Assembly: GCA_026239495.1 (NCBI GenBank)
Contig: CP110830.1
Coordinates: forward strand, 1,054,001-1,118,000
Direction: 5' to 3'
Source: Spiroplasma phoeniceum
GTDB taxonomy: Bacteria; Bacillota_I; Bacilli_A; Mycoplasmatales; Mycoplasmataceae
DNA: 64,000 nt
Notes under the pieces: generated by a model
The model's database searches: none
What the model was told of the DNA's origin: nothing
What the model saw: only the letters and a program-made list of their open reading frames with translations
Position numbers and translations under genes: made by a program
Shown: one piece after another, positions 18,836-30,117 of the stretch
How the letters are laid out: every line of letters begins with the position of its first letter
Position numbering within the stretch: the first letter of the stretch is position 1

Positions 18836-18986
18836 GGTAGTAAGAAAAGGGTTGAGGTTTTGGTATAAAAAGTATTTTTTTAATGTTATTGATGAATTTA
18901 AAACACTAATAAATCAGGATTTTTAAAAATTTATCCAATTATTTTATTTATATTTTTTATAAAACCTCAACTTTTGTAATGCTATC
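18836..18986. mobile_element. small non-autonomous element (GGTAGTA family), copy 2, 8-bp TSD
   Basis: 151 bp, second subfamily (TTGAGGTTTTGG end), inserted in the transposase gene of an IS5-like copy with AAAAATAT duplicated exactly on both sides (18828-18835, 18987-18994). No coding capacity. Confidence 0.88.
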
Positions 18987-19228
18987 AAAAATATCGTAAT
19001 CGAATAAAACGATTTAGTTTAAGATTTAATTTAATTGCTTCAATTTATAATTTGCAGTTAGCATAGAATATTTATTTAAAATTAAAGAATTTAAATAATA
19101 AATTCATTTTTTGTTGTGGCAAAACATTAAATTTTTAAATAAAAAACATAATTAATTAAAATTATATTTTTCTATTAGTGTCTTTTTACAAATATTTGCA
19201 ATTTTTTAATAGGTTACGCAAGAAGTCT

Positions 19229-19424
19229 AATATATAAGAATGAAAAACCTCTTACAATAAGAATCTAAGATTATATAGAAGATCTTAATATCCTCTTTAG
19301 ACAACAAGCAAATCCCCCTGCTAACTTATTGTAATTTTTTACATAATATATTCATTTTTGATGAAAACCTCTTACTTGTTAAGAGGTTTTATTTTTTAAA
19401 TTCTACTTTTAAACAATATATTTT
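19229..19424. other. intergenic region with repeated AACCTCTTA motif
   Basis: About 200 bases with no ORF. AAAACCTCTTAC occurs twice (19245 and 19364); the second occurrence is the left arm of a terminator hairpin. It could be the tail of a lost transcription unit or a small RNA, but nothing more can be shown. Confidence 0.35.
19364..19397 (+). terminator. Rho-independent terminator
   Basis: Twelve-base arms AAAACCTCTTA(C)/(T)TAAGAGGTTTT with a short CTTG loop, followed by ATTTTTT. The best T tract is on the plus strand, although no intact plus-strand gene precedes it. Confidence 0.7.
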
Positions 19425-19572
19425 GATAGTATTACAAAAACTTATATTTTATAAAAAAATATAAATAAAATAATTAGATAACTTTTTAAAAGGTTTAGTT
19501 ATCAGTGTTTTAGAAATATATTTAAAATAAAGAATAATTTTTATACCAAAACCTAAATTTTTTTCTTACTAG
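19425..19572. mobile_element. small non-autonomous element (GGTAGTA family), copy 3, diverged
   Basis: Starts GATAGTATTAC and ends TTCTTACTA, with the usual internal order (TTATCAGTGTTTTAGAAATATA). The ends are slightly mutated and no exact 8-bp duplication can be made out, suggesting an older insertion. Confidence 0.75.
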
Positions 19573-19590
19573 CTAAATTTTTGTTTGTTG

Positions 19591-20392
19591 TTATGGTAAA
19601 TTATTAATTCATAGTTTTTGGTCAAGCGGAGTTGTTTGATAATTAATGTCATCTTGATGGCCATCTCGTGGTTCAACACAAGTATATTTTGCATCATTTT
19701 GACATTTTCAAATCAATAAATTTGGATAACCTTTTTGTTGTTAAACTAATTTCTCGAGTTGAATCAACAATTAAAACTTTGTTTTTTGTTTGTTTTAGTA
19801 ACGCATAAAATTGTCCAGTTGTAAAATCATATTGATTTATTAAAAACTGATAATTTGTTTCTTTCTTCATTTCTGAACCTAAAAAAGTCCCACCAGGAAT
19901 ATGGGTAATTATTTGTGTATTATCAAAAATAATTTTACCAGTATGCTCATCACAAATAAATGCTGGATGTCAACCAAAATTATATGGCAATGGTTTTAAG
20001 TGAAGATTAGTAATCTTAACTTTATTAATTAATTTATTTACTTCTAATTGACATGTTACTTCCAATTTAAACAAAAATGGATACTGATGATAAAATTATT
20101 TTGTTGCTCTATATTCAACCACTAGTGTATCTGCTGTATAAGAAAGATCTTTTCAAGCAGTAATTGCACGAAAAAACCCGTGTGCCCGATCATCGTATAA
20201 ATTTTATATGCTAATTGATATTCATTATCAATTAACTTCCCCGTGATTGAAAAACAAATTGGTCACGATTTTTTTACAAGTACTATCTTGTTGATAAATA
20301 TATTCCTTGCCAACTTTTTTAATGAAATTAATTCAAACGAATCAGAACTAAGAGTTGCTTCTAAATTTTTTTATTTTGCTGCTTTATGTCAA
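19591..20392 (-). pseudogene. galM: aldose 1-epimerase (mutarotase)-like, disrupted
   Basis: Segments in three frames spell an aldose epimerase: DRAHGFFRAITAW (HGF motif with the first catalytic His), NFGWHPAF (second His) and CVEPRDGHQDDINYQ (EP motif with the catalytic Glu), ending INNLP at TAA 19591-19593. There are at least two frameshifts and an in-frame TAA (before FYHQYPFLFKLE). Such enzymes interconvert sugar anomers. It directly follows deoC, so it was probably the last gene of a sugar-catabolic operon that is now decaying. Confidence 0.8.
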
Positions 20393-21055
20393 CTAATAGC
20401 CTGTTTGATGTGGTTTATTTTCCATAATATTAACACCTCCACTTGTTCCAATTCGCGTTGCTCCTGCTGTAATCATTGCTAAAGCGTCATCTTTAGTACG
20501 AACTCCACCAGCTGCCTTAACTTGCATACGTTCTCTAACTGTTTTTTTCATTAGTTTAACATTGGCAATCGTTGCACCTGCTTTACTAAACCCTGTTGAA
20601 GTTTTAACAAAATCAAGACCTGCTTCTTCTGCTAACTGACACGCTTTAATAATTTCTGTATCAGATAATAAGCATGTTTCTAATATTACTTTTACAATAT
20701 GTTGCCCAGCTGCTTTTTTACATGCTGCCATATCGGCACGAACTAAGTCATAATTTTTTGATTTAAACTGACTAATATTCATTACCATATCAATTTCTGT
20801 TGCTCCTTCGGCTAATGCCGTTGAAATTTCTGTCACTTTTGTTATGGTAGCATTCGCCCCCAATGGAAAACCCGCCACAACGCAAACATTAACTGTAGTA
20901 TCTTGTAATAAATTATGCGCTAATCGAACATAAGTTGGATTAATACAAACGGATGCAAAATCATATTCTTTTGCTTCAGCACATAATTTTTTAATCTCTA
21001 CTATAGTTGAATCTGGTTTCAATAAAGTATGATCAATATATTTATTTAATTTCAT
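20393..21055 (-). CDS. deoC: deoxyribose-phosphate aldolase
   Basis: A 220-residue DeoC, normal length, which cleaves 2-deoxyribose-5-phosphate to glyceraldehyde-3-phosphate and acetaldehyde in the cytosol. Seen: the N-terminal IDHTLLKPD motif, the Schiff-base lysine in DFVKTSTGF (Lys151) and the second active-site lysine in VKAAGGVRT (Lys180). Stop TAG. The start has AAAGGAAG 12 bases upstream. Both neighbours (oxidoreductase upstream, epimerase downstream) are pseudogenes, so deoC alone of this cluster remains intact. Confidence 0.96.
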   Translation of the reverse strand: MKLNKYIDHTLLKPDSTIVEIKKLCAEAKEYDFASVCINPTYVRLAHNLLQDTTVNVCVVAGFPLGANATITKVTEISTALAEGATEIDMVMNISQFKSKNYDLVRADMAACKKAAGQHIVKVILETCLLSDTEIIKACQLAEEAGLDFVKTSTGFSKAGATIANVKLMKKTVRERMQVKAAGGVRTKDDALAMITAGATRIGTSGGVNIMENKPHQTGY

Positions 21056-21077
21056 TTAATAATTCTTCCTTTTATTC

Positions 21078-22018
21078 TTAATTGATTTGAACTGCTTCTA
21101 AAACAAGAATCGCCGCAATTGAGTAATCTAATAACCGCTTCATTTCCGAATAGTTCTCACTATTTATTATATTAATAAAATACTGTAATTCATAATACAT
21201 TTTATTATTATGTTCTGATCCTAATGGTAAAACTGTTGTTTGATTTGTAAGGCAATTATATTTTGTAATTGCTTCTAATTTTGTTAGATTAGTAACATTA
21301 ATTGTAGTATCATAACTTAAAATTTCACTAGGAGTAATGCCTGTCGATGCTTTTGAACAAACAATAATAGTTAAAATATTATTACTATGTTGTAAAAGAA
21401 CGGCATTATTAATATCAACACCATTCTTTAACTTATGACTAATTGCTTTAAAATCTTTGGCTGGCCCAAATAAAGCAACTGATAATTCAACAGGATAAAT
21501 TAACATATCATATAAAGAACCTTTTCCTAAAGTATCATCAAAAACAGAATTATATTGGTCTAATAAAGCTTCTTTCATTCAACTTGAATACTGGTTGCAA
21601 TGAAAAAAAGCTAAAAAAGGTTTAATTTTATTAACATTTGTTTGTAAAATTTGATAAGCTGACAAATGTAAGGGTTTAAAAGCTTCCATCAAAAAAATTA
21701 TTAATTTTTGCTATCTGTTTTAATTCAATTAATTCATGTGCAAAAAAAGTTGCCGTTTTTTCAACTAAAACATGCTTTTGTTGTTGCAAAAAATAATTTT
21801 CTTGTTGATAATGCAATATAAATAATATCAATATAATCTAACATATCTTAAAAATTATCTACAATATGGGCTAATAAATTATTTTTTTAAGCAAAAATTT
21901 TAGCTTTTTCCAAACTACGTGAATAAAGGAAAATAATTTTAACTCCTTGTACATCACGACAAGCATCAATAAATTCACTCACAATATTGCCTGTACAAAT
22001 GGTTACAATCTTTAACAT
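21078..22018 (-). pseudogene. Gfo/Idh/MocA-family oxidoreductase, disrupted
   Basis: The start MLKIVTICTGNIVSEFIDACRD (ATG at 22018 with GAGGTG upstream) is the Rossmann beginning of a Gfo/Idh/MocA NAD(P)-dependent oxidoreductase. Stops follow at IFA* and DNF*, with frameshifts near ALSTRK and in the EKTATFF and EAFKPLH segments. The last 166 residues (from MKEALLDQYNSVFDD) remain open and give the C-terminal substrate-binding domain. The expected EKP motif survives as VEKTATFF. Upstream neighbour of deoC in the same orientation. Confidence 0.75.
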
Positions 22019-22065
22019 AAAGGCACCTCACTATGTACATTTCATTTTTGTTAAGTGTTGGTAAA

Positions 22066-22728
22066 TTAGTTATTTCATATCAACATTAAAATAATTTCAC
22101 TTGTTTGGAAAAAGTTACTTTGACCCCTTTTAACTGAAACTATATAAAGTTTTTGGTCTTCATGATATGTTCCTTGTAAGCCAAGACCATCCAAATTACT
22201 TTGTTTAAAGGCTGGACCACCCAATGTCTTAGTAGCAACAGCATCTAATTCACTTGGATCTTTAACTTCTAATTTTGGTGATGCTAATGATAATCAATTT
22301 TTTAAATCTGGACGAAGATCAACATAAGATTTTGTTTCTAAATTTCCTCACATTACTGAACCTTTTACTGATTTTGCATCTGGTTTTGCCTCCATTTTGA
22401 CATAAACTTGATTAAAAGTAAATTTATCATTTAAAAAGTTAACCGTAATATTAACTTCATCTAAAGGCAAATATACTGGAGATAAATTTTGAATTCCTTT
22501 TTTAATTGCTGAAGTTAAATTAATTTCATCATTAACGATTGCGTTATATTTTTTTAAACTAAATTTTTGGGAAATAATTTTATCATAAGAAAATGAATTC
22601 AAATCTAATTTGTCCCCAACAATATTATTATTGTTGCCACTATTTCTTGGAGGCACACATGCAACAACATTTGATCCAATAGTAGTCCCAATCATTATTG
22701 CTACTAATAAACTTAATATTTTTTTCAT
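22066..22728 (-). CDS. putative lipoprotein
   Basis: A 220-residue protein with a lipoprotein signal: MKK, a hydrophobic stretch, and the lipobox NVVAC with Cys24 as the predicted lipidated residue. It would be exported and anchored on the outer face of the membrane after processing by Lgt (encoded at 52729) and signal peptidase II. The mature part is polar with no recognised domain. Reading passes two TGA=Trp codons after residue 126. The short hydrophobic end (SEIILMLIWNN) looks abrupt and could reflect a late frameshift. Monocistronic, AGGATGAAAAAATG start context. Confidence 0.75.
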
Positions 22729-22862
22729 TTTTTCATCCTCCGTTATTAATTTCTCTTTTTTTTAATTATAAACTAATTATTATTTTTATAATCATCAAAG
22801 AAAGGATTTTAACTCTTTTTTGCTTGCTGCTCATTTGTTAAAACAGTATTATTTTTTCCTTG

Positions 22863-23342
22863 TTATTTTGCTCATTGTTCTGAATCTTGTCAATTTTTTT
22901 TAACAATAAAAATTCGTTCTTCAACACGAACAATTGATTCAAAGATTGAACAAGCAATTGTACCAACAAAGACTGTTGGAAATCACACATATCAAAAAAT
23001 ACAAATTTGGACTGAATTTAAAACTTTTGTATTAGCTAAAATTAAAAAAAATAAACTAATCACAAAAATCAAATATTGACAAATATAAAAAATTTGCATA
23101 AAAATAATATGTTTGCGTAATAATTGAAATGGTGTCTTTTTTAACTCATGAATACGAACTAAATGATAAATAATAAAAATAATAATAGCCAAACCAATTA
23201 AAACATAGCCAATTTTGTAGCCAGTTACTGATGCAATATCTCATTTTTGTAATCCTAAAATTATAAAAATTAGCACTAAAGCTGTATATAATATTATATT
23301 TGCAACACTAACTAGTGCTTTAATCGATACTACTTTTGTCAT
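22863..23342 (-). CDS. four-pass membrane protein, unknown
   Basis: A 159-residue protein with about four membrane segments (starts MTKVVSIKALVSVANIILYTAL), a basic middle loop (IHELKKTPFQLLRKH) and a charged tail. It reads through TGA=Trp codons and ends at TAA 22863-22865. Beyond it the same frame stays open for 20 more codons (QGKNNTVLTNEQQAKKS), so the stop may be a recent nonsense mutation. Starts after GGAGAAGG, 12 bases downstream of rsmE. Function unknown. Confidence 0.7.
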
Positions 23343-23354
23343 CTTTGCCTTCTC

Positions 23355-24074
23355 CTATAATTCTTTTTCATACATAATCATTGCTAAAAGTGCAACTGGT
23401 GCTGTTTCGGCTCGTAAAATTCGTTGTCCTAATAAAACGGGGTAATATTGATATGAAGATAAAGCTGCAATTTCATGTGGAGTAAACCCACCTTCAGGGC
23501 CAATTACAACTGTAATTGTTTTAAAATCTTGTTGTAAAAACTGTTTTATTGATAATGTTTCAGCAACGTTTTCATAACAAACAAGATTAACATCACTTTG
23601 ATATTGTTGTAACACCTTTAAATCACTTTTAACATCATGTACGAACGGTAATTGATTACGATAAGATTGTTCTGCTGCTTCCTTACAAATTTTTGTTCAA
23701 CGTTCAATTTTTTTAAAATTATTTTTATCTTTTAATTTTACCACACAACGACTAAACTGAAAGGGAATTATTTCATTAACTCCTAATTCTGTTGCTTTTT
23801 GTAATAAATAATCTCATTTTACATTCCGAATTAGACCTGCAATTAATCGTACTTTAATTGGACTTTCATGGTTTTGCTGTAATTTTTTAATTAATTTAAA
23901 TAAGTACTTTTGTGGTGCTTGTACTTCTAATGACGTTAAATAATGCTCGCCATTATAAATACAAATAATTTGTGTTTGGTCTCTTAAACGCAAAACTTGT
24001 TTAATTTGTTTAACATCATCTTCAGCTAAAATAAAGTAATTATCTTCTAATTGATTGGCAACAAAACGGTGCAT
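23355..24074 (-). CDS. rsmE: 16S rRNA (uracil1498-N3)-methyltransferase RsmE
   Basis: 239 residues, normal family length. An N-terminal PUA-like part (MHRFVANQ...) is followed by a SPOUT methyltransferase domain whose knot motifs are visible: VIGPEGGFTPHE (about residues 186-197) and LGQRILRAETAPVALL near the C-terminus. It methylates U1498 of 16S rRNA using S-adenosylmethionine. One TGA=Trp at residue 87. Its ATG overlaps the coaE stop (TAATG), implying translational coupling. Confidence 0.94.
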
Positions 24075-24649
24075 TATTGATCATCTCCTAATATGTCTTC
24101 CATTATTTTATCTAATTCTTGATACACTTCTGGCAGTGATTTGTTAGTTATTATTTTATAATGGGGTTTTATCTGTTTAAAAAACCTTGCTTGAATTTTT
24201 AATAACTGTTCTGTTTGCTCTGATGATTGTTGATCACGAGCATTAATTCGCGTAATAATGTTCTTTTTACTAGCAGTAATAAATATTTTTGCTGTAAAAG
24301 AAAGCGATAATGTGCTTAAGCCAATTGCTTCAATTAAAAATTTTTGGTTTGGATTATTATTAATAATTGTGATAATTTGTTGATTAACTTTTGGTCATAA
24401 ATGATTATTCAACTTATTGTTAGCAAGAGGATTAGTAAAAATAATTTTTCTTAAACGCTCACGATTAAGAACACCATTAATAAATATTCCCGGAAAAGTT
24501 TTCTCTAAAAAAAGCAAAACGGTTGGCTCTTGCATAATTTCTTTTGCAATTTTATCCGCATTTAAATAAGTGAAATGATATTTATTTTGTAAGTATTCAC
24601 AGGCACTTGTTTTTCCTACTCCAATATAACCATAAAAACCAATAATCAT
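24074..24649 (-). CDS. coaE: dephospho-CoA kinase CoaE
   Basis: 191 residues. Walker A is GYIGVGKTS (residues 7-15), followed by NADKIAKEIM (the D-x-I/V-A-K-E family motif) and IEAIGLS in place of the usual P-LLFE strand. It adds the 3'-phosphate in the last step of coenzyme A synthesis. One TGA=Trp follows NNHL. Stop TAA shares bases with the rsmE start. The downstream pair coaE-rsmE forms an operon with the membrane-protein gene at 22863. Confidence 0.9.
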
Positions 24650-24686
24650 TTATGCTTAATTCCTTTCTAATTGCTTGTTGCTAAAA

Positions 24687-25373
24687 TTAATTTAAATTTA
24701 ATAAATTTTCTGCAACAATAACATCAAAAATGGTTTGGGCAATAGGCATTGTTTTCGTTGGTGTATAATGAATGCCATCATATTCATTTTGATCTTCGGG
24801 ATGTGGATTTGCTGATAATTGTAAATTAACAGCAGGAATATTTAATTTTGCACAATATTTTTGATAAGCTTCTGGTAAGGATGTCAACAATTTACCATCA
24901 TACAACGTTAATACTTTTGATGGGCAAACTACTAAAACATGATAGTTCAATTCTTCTTTATTATCTTTATGCAATACTATCATTTTATTAATCAATTCCC
25001 CTAATGAGTCAACAATTTTTGTTTCAATTGGATAATCTGGGATTTCTTTTAATTTTGCATAAGCATCATAACCAAAATAATCATTTATTCCTAAAAAAAT
25101 CATGAATAAATCAATTGGATGTGTTTTTTGATATAAAACCGATAAATTGTCCATTACATTATCTTGGGGAAAACCAAAATCAATTAATGGCTTAATAATT
25201 GTTCTTCCTGGTTGAGCATCAGTTTGAATTTCAATTTTTCCTTTTTGATAATATTTTGTTAATAAATTTTCTAATTTTACTGGTCAATTATCGGCATCTG
25301 CCATTTTGCCAGTTCCCATCGGTAAATAACCAAAAGTTAGTGAATATCCTAAAATTGCAATTTTCTTTTTCAT
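24687..25373 (-). CDS. SGNH/GDSL-type hydrolase
   Basis: 228 residues. Block I is GYSLTFGY near the N-terminus with the nucleophile Ser in YSLT, block III LGINDYF (GxND), block V YDGIHYT with the Asp-x-x-His pair. These define the SGNH esterase/lipase fold; the substrate (lipid, acetyl group or other ester) is unknown. No signal peptide, so probably cytoplasmic. ATG at 25373 with GAGAGGAAAG upstream; the first 73 residues lie before a TGA=Trp codon and an internal Met that could be mistaken for the start. Confidence 0.88.
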
Positions 25374-25422
25374 CCAAACTTTCCTCTCTGTTATACCATT
25401 ATTTTATCTTACTTAATTATAA

Positions 25423-25756
25423 TTAAGATTTAATTTTAAAAACTTTCTGAAAAAATAAAATAACCCCTGCTAAACAAAATAAAATACGTAATGCACTAGG
25501 CAATGTTTGATAAAATCGTAAGTATTGCGCTAAAGAATAAAATAAAAATAAAAATAAAATAATAAATGAACAAAAAAATCATAACAAAATAATTACAATA
25601 ATATTTGGTCATTTATTATTATTATTTTGTAATTGCGCTGTAAAATCACTTGATGAAGGAAAGCGAGTAAAAAAATAAGATAATGGTCATGATAATAGAT
25701 ATCAAAAATATAAAATTGGATATAATAACAAAAATAAAATAACTTTTATAAAAATA
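25423..25756 (-). pseudogene. C-terminal fragment of a membrane protein, cut by IS3-like element
   Basis: Open frame from the IS3-like right end to TAA at 25423-25425. It encodes hydrophobic stretches (KVILFLLLYPILYFWYLLS, NIIVIILLWFFCSFIILFLF) separated by a polar loop (FPSSSDFTAQLQNNNNK) and a basic end. No start remains; the N-terminal part was removed by or lies beyond the IS3-like element. No family recognised. Confidence 0.6.
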
Positions 25757-27030
25757 TGCACAGTTTCAAATAACTGAGAATTATTTTTTTAATTTAAAAT
25801 GCTTTTTAATTCAAGTTGAATTGGAGGAATTTTTAATTTTAAAACCCTTCTATAATTATTATACTCAACAATATAATTATCTATCATATTTTTTAGCTCA
25901 TTAAAATTTTTGTATTTTGTTATATTTTTATTTTCTGTTTTTAAAATTGAAAACCAATTTTCAATAGGTGAATTATCTAAAAAATTTACACGTCGATACA
26001 TACTTATATTTACTCCATAATCTCTTAATAAATCAAAATATGCATGTGAAGTAAAATGAATGCCTTGATCAGAATTAATTATTAATTTACTAGGTTTAAT
26101 TTTTCGATTAATTAAGCTTTGTTTTAAACAATTAATTACTCAATTTACTGTTGGCCCTGCTGTTAGTGAGTATCCAACAATTGCATTACTAAATAAGTCT
26201 TTAATAGCAAATAAATATACTGATTCTGAATATATTTTAATTATTTTAATATCCATTGATCATTTTTGATTCATTTGATTAGAATGAAAATTACGTTTAA
26301 GTAAATAGGGGTATTTTTTATGTTCATATAACATATTATTAAAATGTTTAATTCGTTTTTTATGTTTAATTCTAACTTCAGAAAATATTCGTAATATCTT
26401 CATATAACGATATACAGTACTTGCTGATATTTTTATTTTTTGTTCTTCCAAATCAAATTTTATCTGTCGATGACCTTTATTTTTATTGTTTTTTAAAATT
26501 ATTTTAATTATTTCTAATATATTGTAATCAATTTTTCATTCATATTTTTCATGAATATTTTTATATTTATTTCATGTATTATGTGAAATGCATAATATTT
26601 TTAAAAATCATCTTAATGGTAAGATTGCGTTATTATTTAATTCTTTTTTAATAAAATCAATTTGTTTTCTAATATTCATCTTTGTTTTTGTTTTTGGAAG
26701 AGGTCCAAGCTTTTTTAAAATATCATTTTATGCTTTTATTTGTTTATTTTCTTTTGTTAATAAATATATAGTTTCATCATGCAAATTATTAAAAATTGGC
26801 ATTTTTTAATATATGTTCGTTTATCAAATTTTTTATCTTTATTGAAAACATTAATTCAAATAGAAATAGTTGCAGTACTTATTTCATATTCTTTAGATAT
26901 TAAAGATATTGATTTATTATATTCGTAATATTCGTTAATAATTTTATTTTTAAATTCAATATCATGGTCTTTTGACCCTTTAGTTTTACCCTTTGCCATA
27001 TAAAAAATGTTTCTCCTAAATTTATATATT
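25757..27030 (-). mobile_element. IS3-family element, decayed, left end lost
   Basis: OrfA starts MAKGKTKGSKDHDIEFKNK at 26999 (helix-turn-helix region SISLISKEYEISTATI). OrfB follows in another frame with integrase-core residues WSMDIKIIK (D), NSDQGIHFTS (D) and NSPIENWFS (E), ending at TAA 25789-25791. A stop in KQIKAENDIL (GCATAAAAT) and the orfA/orfB frame gap make it inactive. The right end is TGCACAGTTTC at 25757. The left end is cut by the IS5-like copy at 27031. Similar fragments are at 41360 and 61021. Confidence 0.85.
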
Positions 27031-27959
27031 AGACTTCTTGCGATACCTGGTTTTATTATTAAAATATTATTATAAAATATAATTTATGAGGATATTAAAT
27101 TATGAAATTTTATGAATTTAAAAATATTAATGATAAAGAATGATTAAGATTAACAGGAATAAAACAAGATATTTTTAATAAAATGTTAGATATTTTACAA
27201 GTAGCTGAAATAGAAAAATTTAAAAAAGGTGGCAAAGCTAATAAATTATCACTAGAAAATCGATTATTGATGACTTTATCGTATTGACGAGAATATCGAA
27301 CTTATTTTCATCTTGGAAAAAATTTCGGAATTAGTGAAGCTAATTGTTATCGCAATATCAAGTGAATTGAAGATATTTTAATTAAACATTCTGATTTTCA
27401 ACAACTCGCTGGTAAAAAATCACTAATAAATGATTATTTTAATGATAAAATTATTATTATTGATGTTACCGAGACCCCAATCCAACGCCCAAAAAAGACA
27501 AAAACAATCTTATTCTGGTAAAAAGAAAAAACACACTATTAAAACACAAGTAATTATCGAACAAGAAACCAAAAAAATTATTGCAACAAGTTTTTCACTT
27601 GGTAAAAAACACGATTATGCTTTATTTAAAGAATCAAAAATCTCAATTTTAAAAAATACCAAATTAATAGTTGATAGTGGTTATCAAGGAATTCAAAAAA
27701 TTAACAACAATGTTCTAATACCTACAAAAAAACAAATAAAAACCCTTTAAATAAAGTACAAAAACAACGTAATAGAATAGTTTCAAAAATAAGAATTATT
27801 ATTGAAAATATTTTTGCTATTCTTAAAAAATTTAAAATTATTACAGAAAAATATCGTAATCGAAGAAAACGATTTAGTTTAAGATTTAATTTAATTGCTT
27901 CAATTTATAATTTGTAGTTAGCATAGAAGATTTATTTAAAATTAAAGGATTTAAATAAT
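27031..27959 (+). mobile_element. IS5-family A/B hybrid, right end missing
   Basis: Left end AGACTTCTTGCGATACC and type A N-terminal gene part, switching to type B in the middle (KHSDFQQLAGKKSL and NNVLIPTKK). The slippery run has six A instead of seven, which changes the frame relation. It is cut at 27959 by the next element and the missing right end is not found after 30117. Confidence 0.82.
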
Positions 27960-28115
27960 AGACTTCTTGCATAACCCATTAAAATAATTTCAAATATTTG
28001 TAAAAAGGGGTTAATATAAAATTATAATTTTAATTAATTATGTCTTTTATTTAAAAATTTAATATTTTGCCACAACGAAAAATTATTTTATTATTAAAAT
28101 TTGTTAATTTTAAAT

Positions 28116-29185
28116 AGACTTCTTGCATAACCCATTAAAATAATTTCAAATATTTGTAAAAAGGGGTTAATATAAAATTATAATTTTAATTAATTATGTC
28201 TTTTATTTAAAAATTTAATATTTTGCCACAACGAAAAATGAATTTATTATTCAAATTCGTTAATTTTAAATAAATCTTTTATGATAACTATAATAATTGT
28301 AAATTATAAATTGAAGCAATTAAATTAAATCTTAAACTAAATCGTTTCCTTCGATTACGATATTTTTCTGTAATAATTTTAAATTTTTTAAGAATAGCAA
28401 AAATATTTTCAATAATAATTCTTATTTTTGAAACTAGTCTATTATGTTGTTTTTGTTCTTTATTTAAATGTTTTTTCTTAGTTTTCTTTGTGGGCATTAT
28501 AACATTATTGTGAATTTTTTGTATTCCTTGATAACCACTATCAACTATTAATTTGGTATTTTTTAAAATTGCGATTTTTGATTCTTTAAATAAAGCATAA
28601 TCGTGTTTTTTACCAAGCGAAAAACTTGTTGCAATAATTTTTTTGGTTTCTTGTTCGATAATTACTTGTGTTTTAATAGTGTGTTTTTTCTTTTTACCAG
28701 AATAAGATTGTTTTTGTCTTTTTTTGGGCGTTGGATTGGGGTTTCGGTAACATCAATAATAATAGTTTTATCATTAAAATAATCATTTATTAGTGCTTTT
28801 TTACCAGCAACTTGCTGAAAATCAGGGTGTTTAATTAAAATATCTTCAATTCACTTGATATTGCGATAACAATTAGCTTCACTAATTCCGAAATTTTTTC
28901 CAAGATGAAAATAAGTTCGATATTCTCGTCAATACGATAAAGTCATCAATAATCGATTTTCTAGTGATAATTTATTAGCTTTGCCACCTTTTTTAAATTT
29001 TTCTATTTCAGCTACTTGTAAAATATCTAACATTTTATTAAAAATATCTTGTTTTATTCCTGTTAATCTTAATCATTCTTTATCATTAATATTTTTAAAT
29101 TCATCAAATTTCATAATTTAATATCCTCATAAATTATATTTTATAATAATATTTTAATAATAAAACCAGGTATCGCAAGAAGTCT
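28116..29185 (-). mobile_element. IS5-family type A copy, complete, TSD AAT
   Basis: 1070 bp with perfect ends and AAT at 28113-28115 and 29186-29188. Nested within another IS5-like copy, which makes it younger than its host. Its transposase is open apart from the expected frameshift. Confidence 0.92.
28288..29114 (-). CDS. IS5-family transposase (type A), -1 frameshift, apparently intact
   Basis: Start ATG 29114 (MKFDEFKNINDKEW), A7 run near 28726, second frame ending at 28288. Same DDE residues as the copy at 6096, with LIVDSGYQG and RIIIENIFAILK. No nonsense codon in either frame with TGA read as Trp. The length of 827 nt equals that of the other apparently intact copies. Confidence 0.85.
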
Positions 29186-30117
29186 AATAAATCTTTTATG
29201 ATAACTATAATAATTGTAAATTATAAATTGAAGCAATTAAATTAAATCTTAAACTAAATCGTTTTCTTCGATTACGATATTTTTCTGTAATAATTTTAAA
29301 TTTTTTAAGAATAGCAAAAATATTTTCAATAATAATTCTTATTTTTGAAACTATTCTATTACGTTGTTTTTGTACTTTATTTAAAGGGTTTTTATTTGTT
29401 TTTTTGTAGGTATTAGAACATTGTTGTTAATTTTTTGAATTCCTTGATAACCACTATCAACTATTAATTTGGTATTTTTTAAAATTGAGATTTTTGATTC
29501 TTTAAATAAAGCATAATCGTGTTTTTTACCAAGTGAAAAACTTGTTGCAATAATTTTTTTGGTTTCTTGTTCGATAATTACTTGTGTTTTAATAGTGTGT
29601 TTTTTCTTTTTACCAGAATAAGATTGTTTTTGTCTTTTTTTAAGCGTTTGATTGGGGTTTTTCTAACATCAATAATAATATTTTTATCATTAAAATAATC
29701 ATTTATTAGTGATTTTTTACCAGCGAGTTGTTGAAAATCAGAGTGTTTAATTAAAATATCTTCAATTCACTTGATATCGCGATAACAACTAGATTCACTA
29801 ATATCAAAACTTTTAGCAAGATGAAAATAAGTCCGATATTCTCGTCAATACGATAAAGTCATCAGTAGCCGATTTTCTAGTGATAATTTATTAGTTTTGC
29901 CACCTTTTTTAAATTTTTCTATTTCAGCTACTTGTAAAATATTTAACATTTTATTAAAAGTAACTTTTTTTGCTCCGGTTAATCGCAATAATTCTTTATC
30001 ATTAATAAAATTAAATTTATCAAATTTCATAATTTTAATCTCCTATAATTTCTATTTTAATTTAAAAATATTTTATAGGAATTTTAAAATAATTAGATTA
30101 GGTTATGCAAGAAGTCT

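Larger units (their letters stand above)
13986..19228 (+). mobile_element. IS5-family type B copy split by a 4-kb nested insertion, TSD AAT
   Basis: The type B element starts AGACTTATTGCATGACC at 13986. It is interrupted after 14584 and resumes at 18592 (ATTATGCTTTATTTAAAG...), ending GCAAGAAGTCT at 19228. AAT flanks both outer ends (13983-13985, 19229-19231). The inserted block 14585-18591 is itself flanked by ATT. The resumed part carries the small element at 18836-18986. Frameshifts and stops make its transposase dead. Confidence 0.85.
27960..30117 (-). mobile_element. IS5-family hybrid copy containing a second complete copy, TSD AAT
   Basis: Outer element 27960-28115 plus 29186-30117, with AAT on both outer sides (27957-27959, 30118-30120). 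The right end is type A, the left half type B (FDKFNFINDKELLRLTGAKKVTF). The inner copy (28116-29185) is inserted in the right-end non-coding part. Removing it and one AAT restores TTTTAAATAAATCTTTTATG, the sequence of other copies. Confidence 0.88.
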
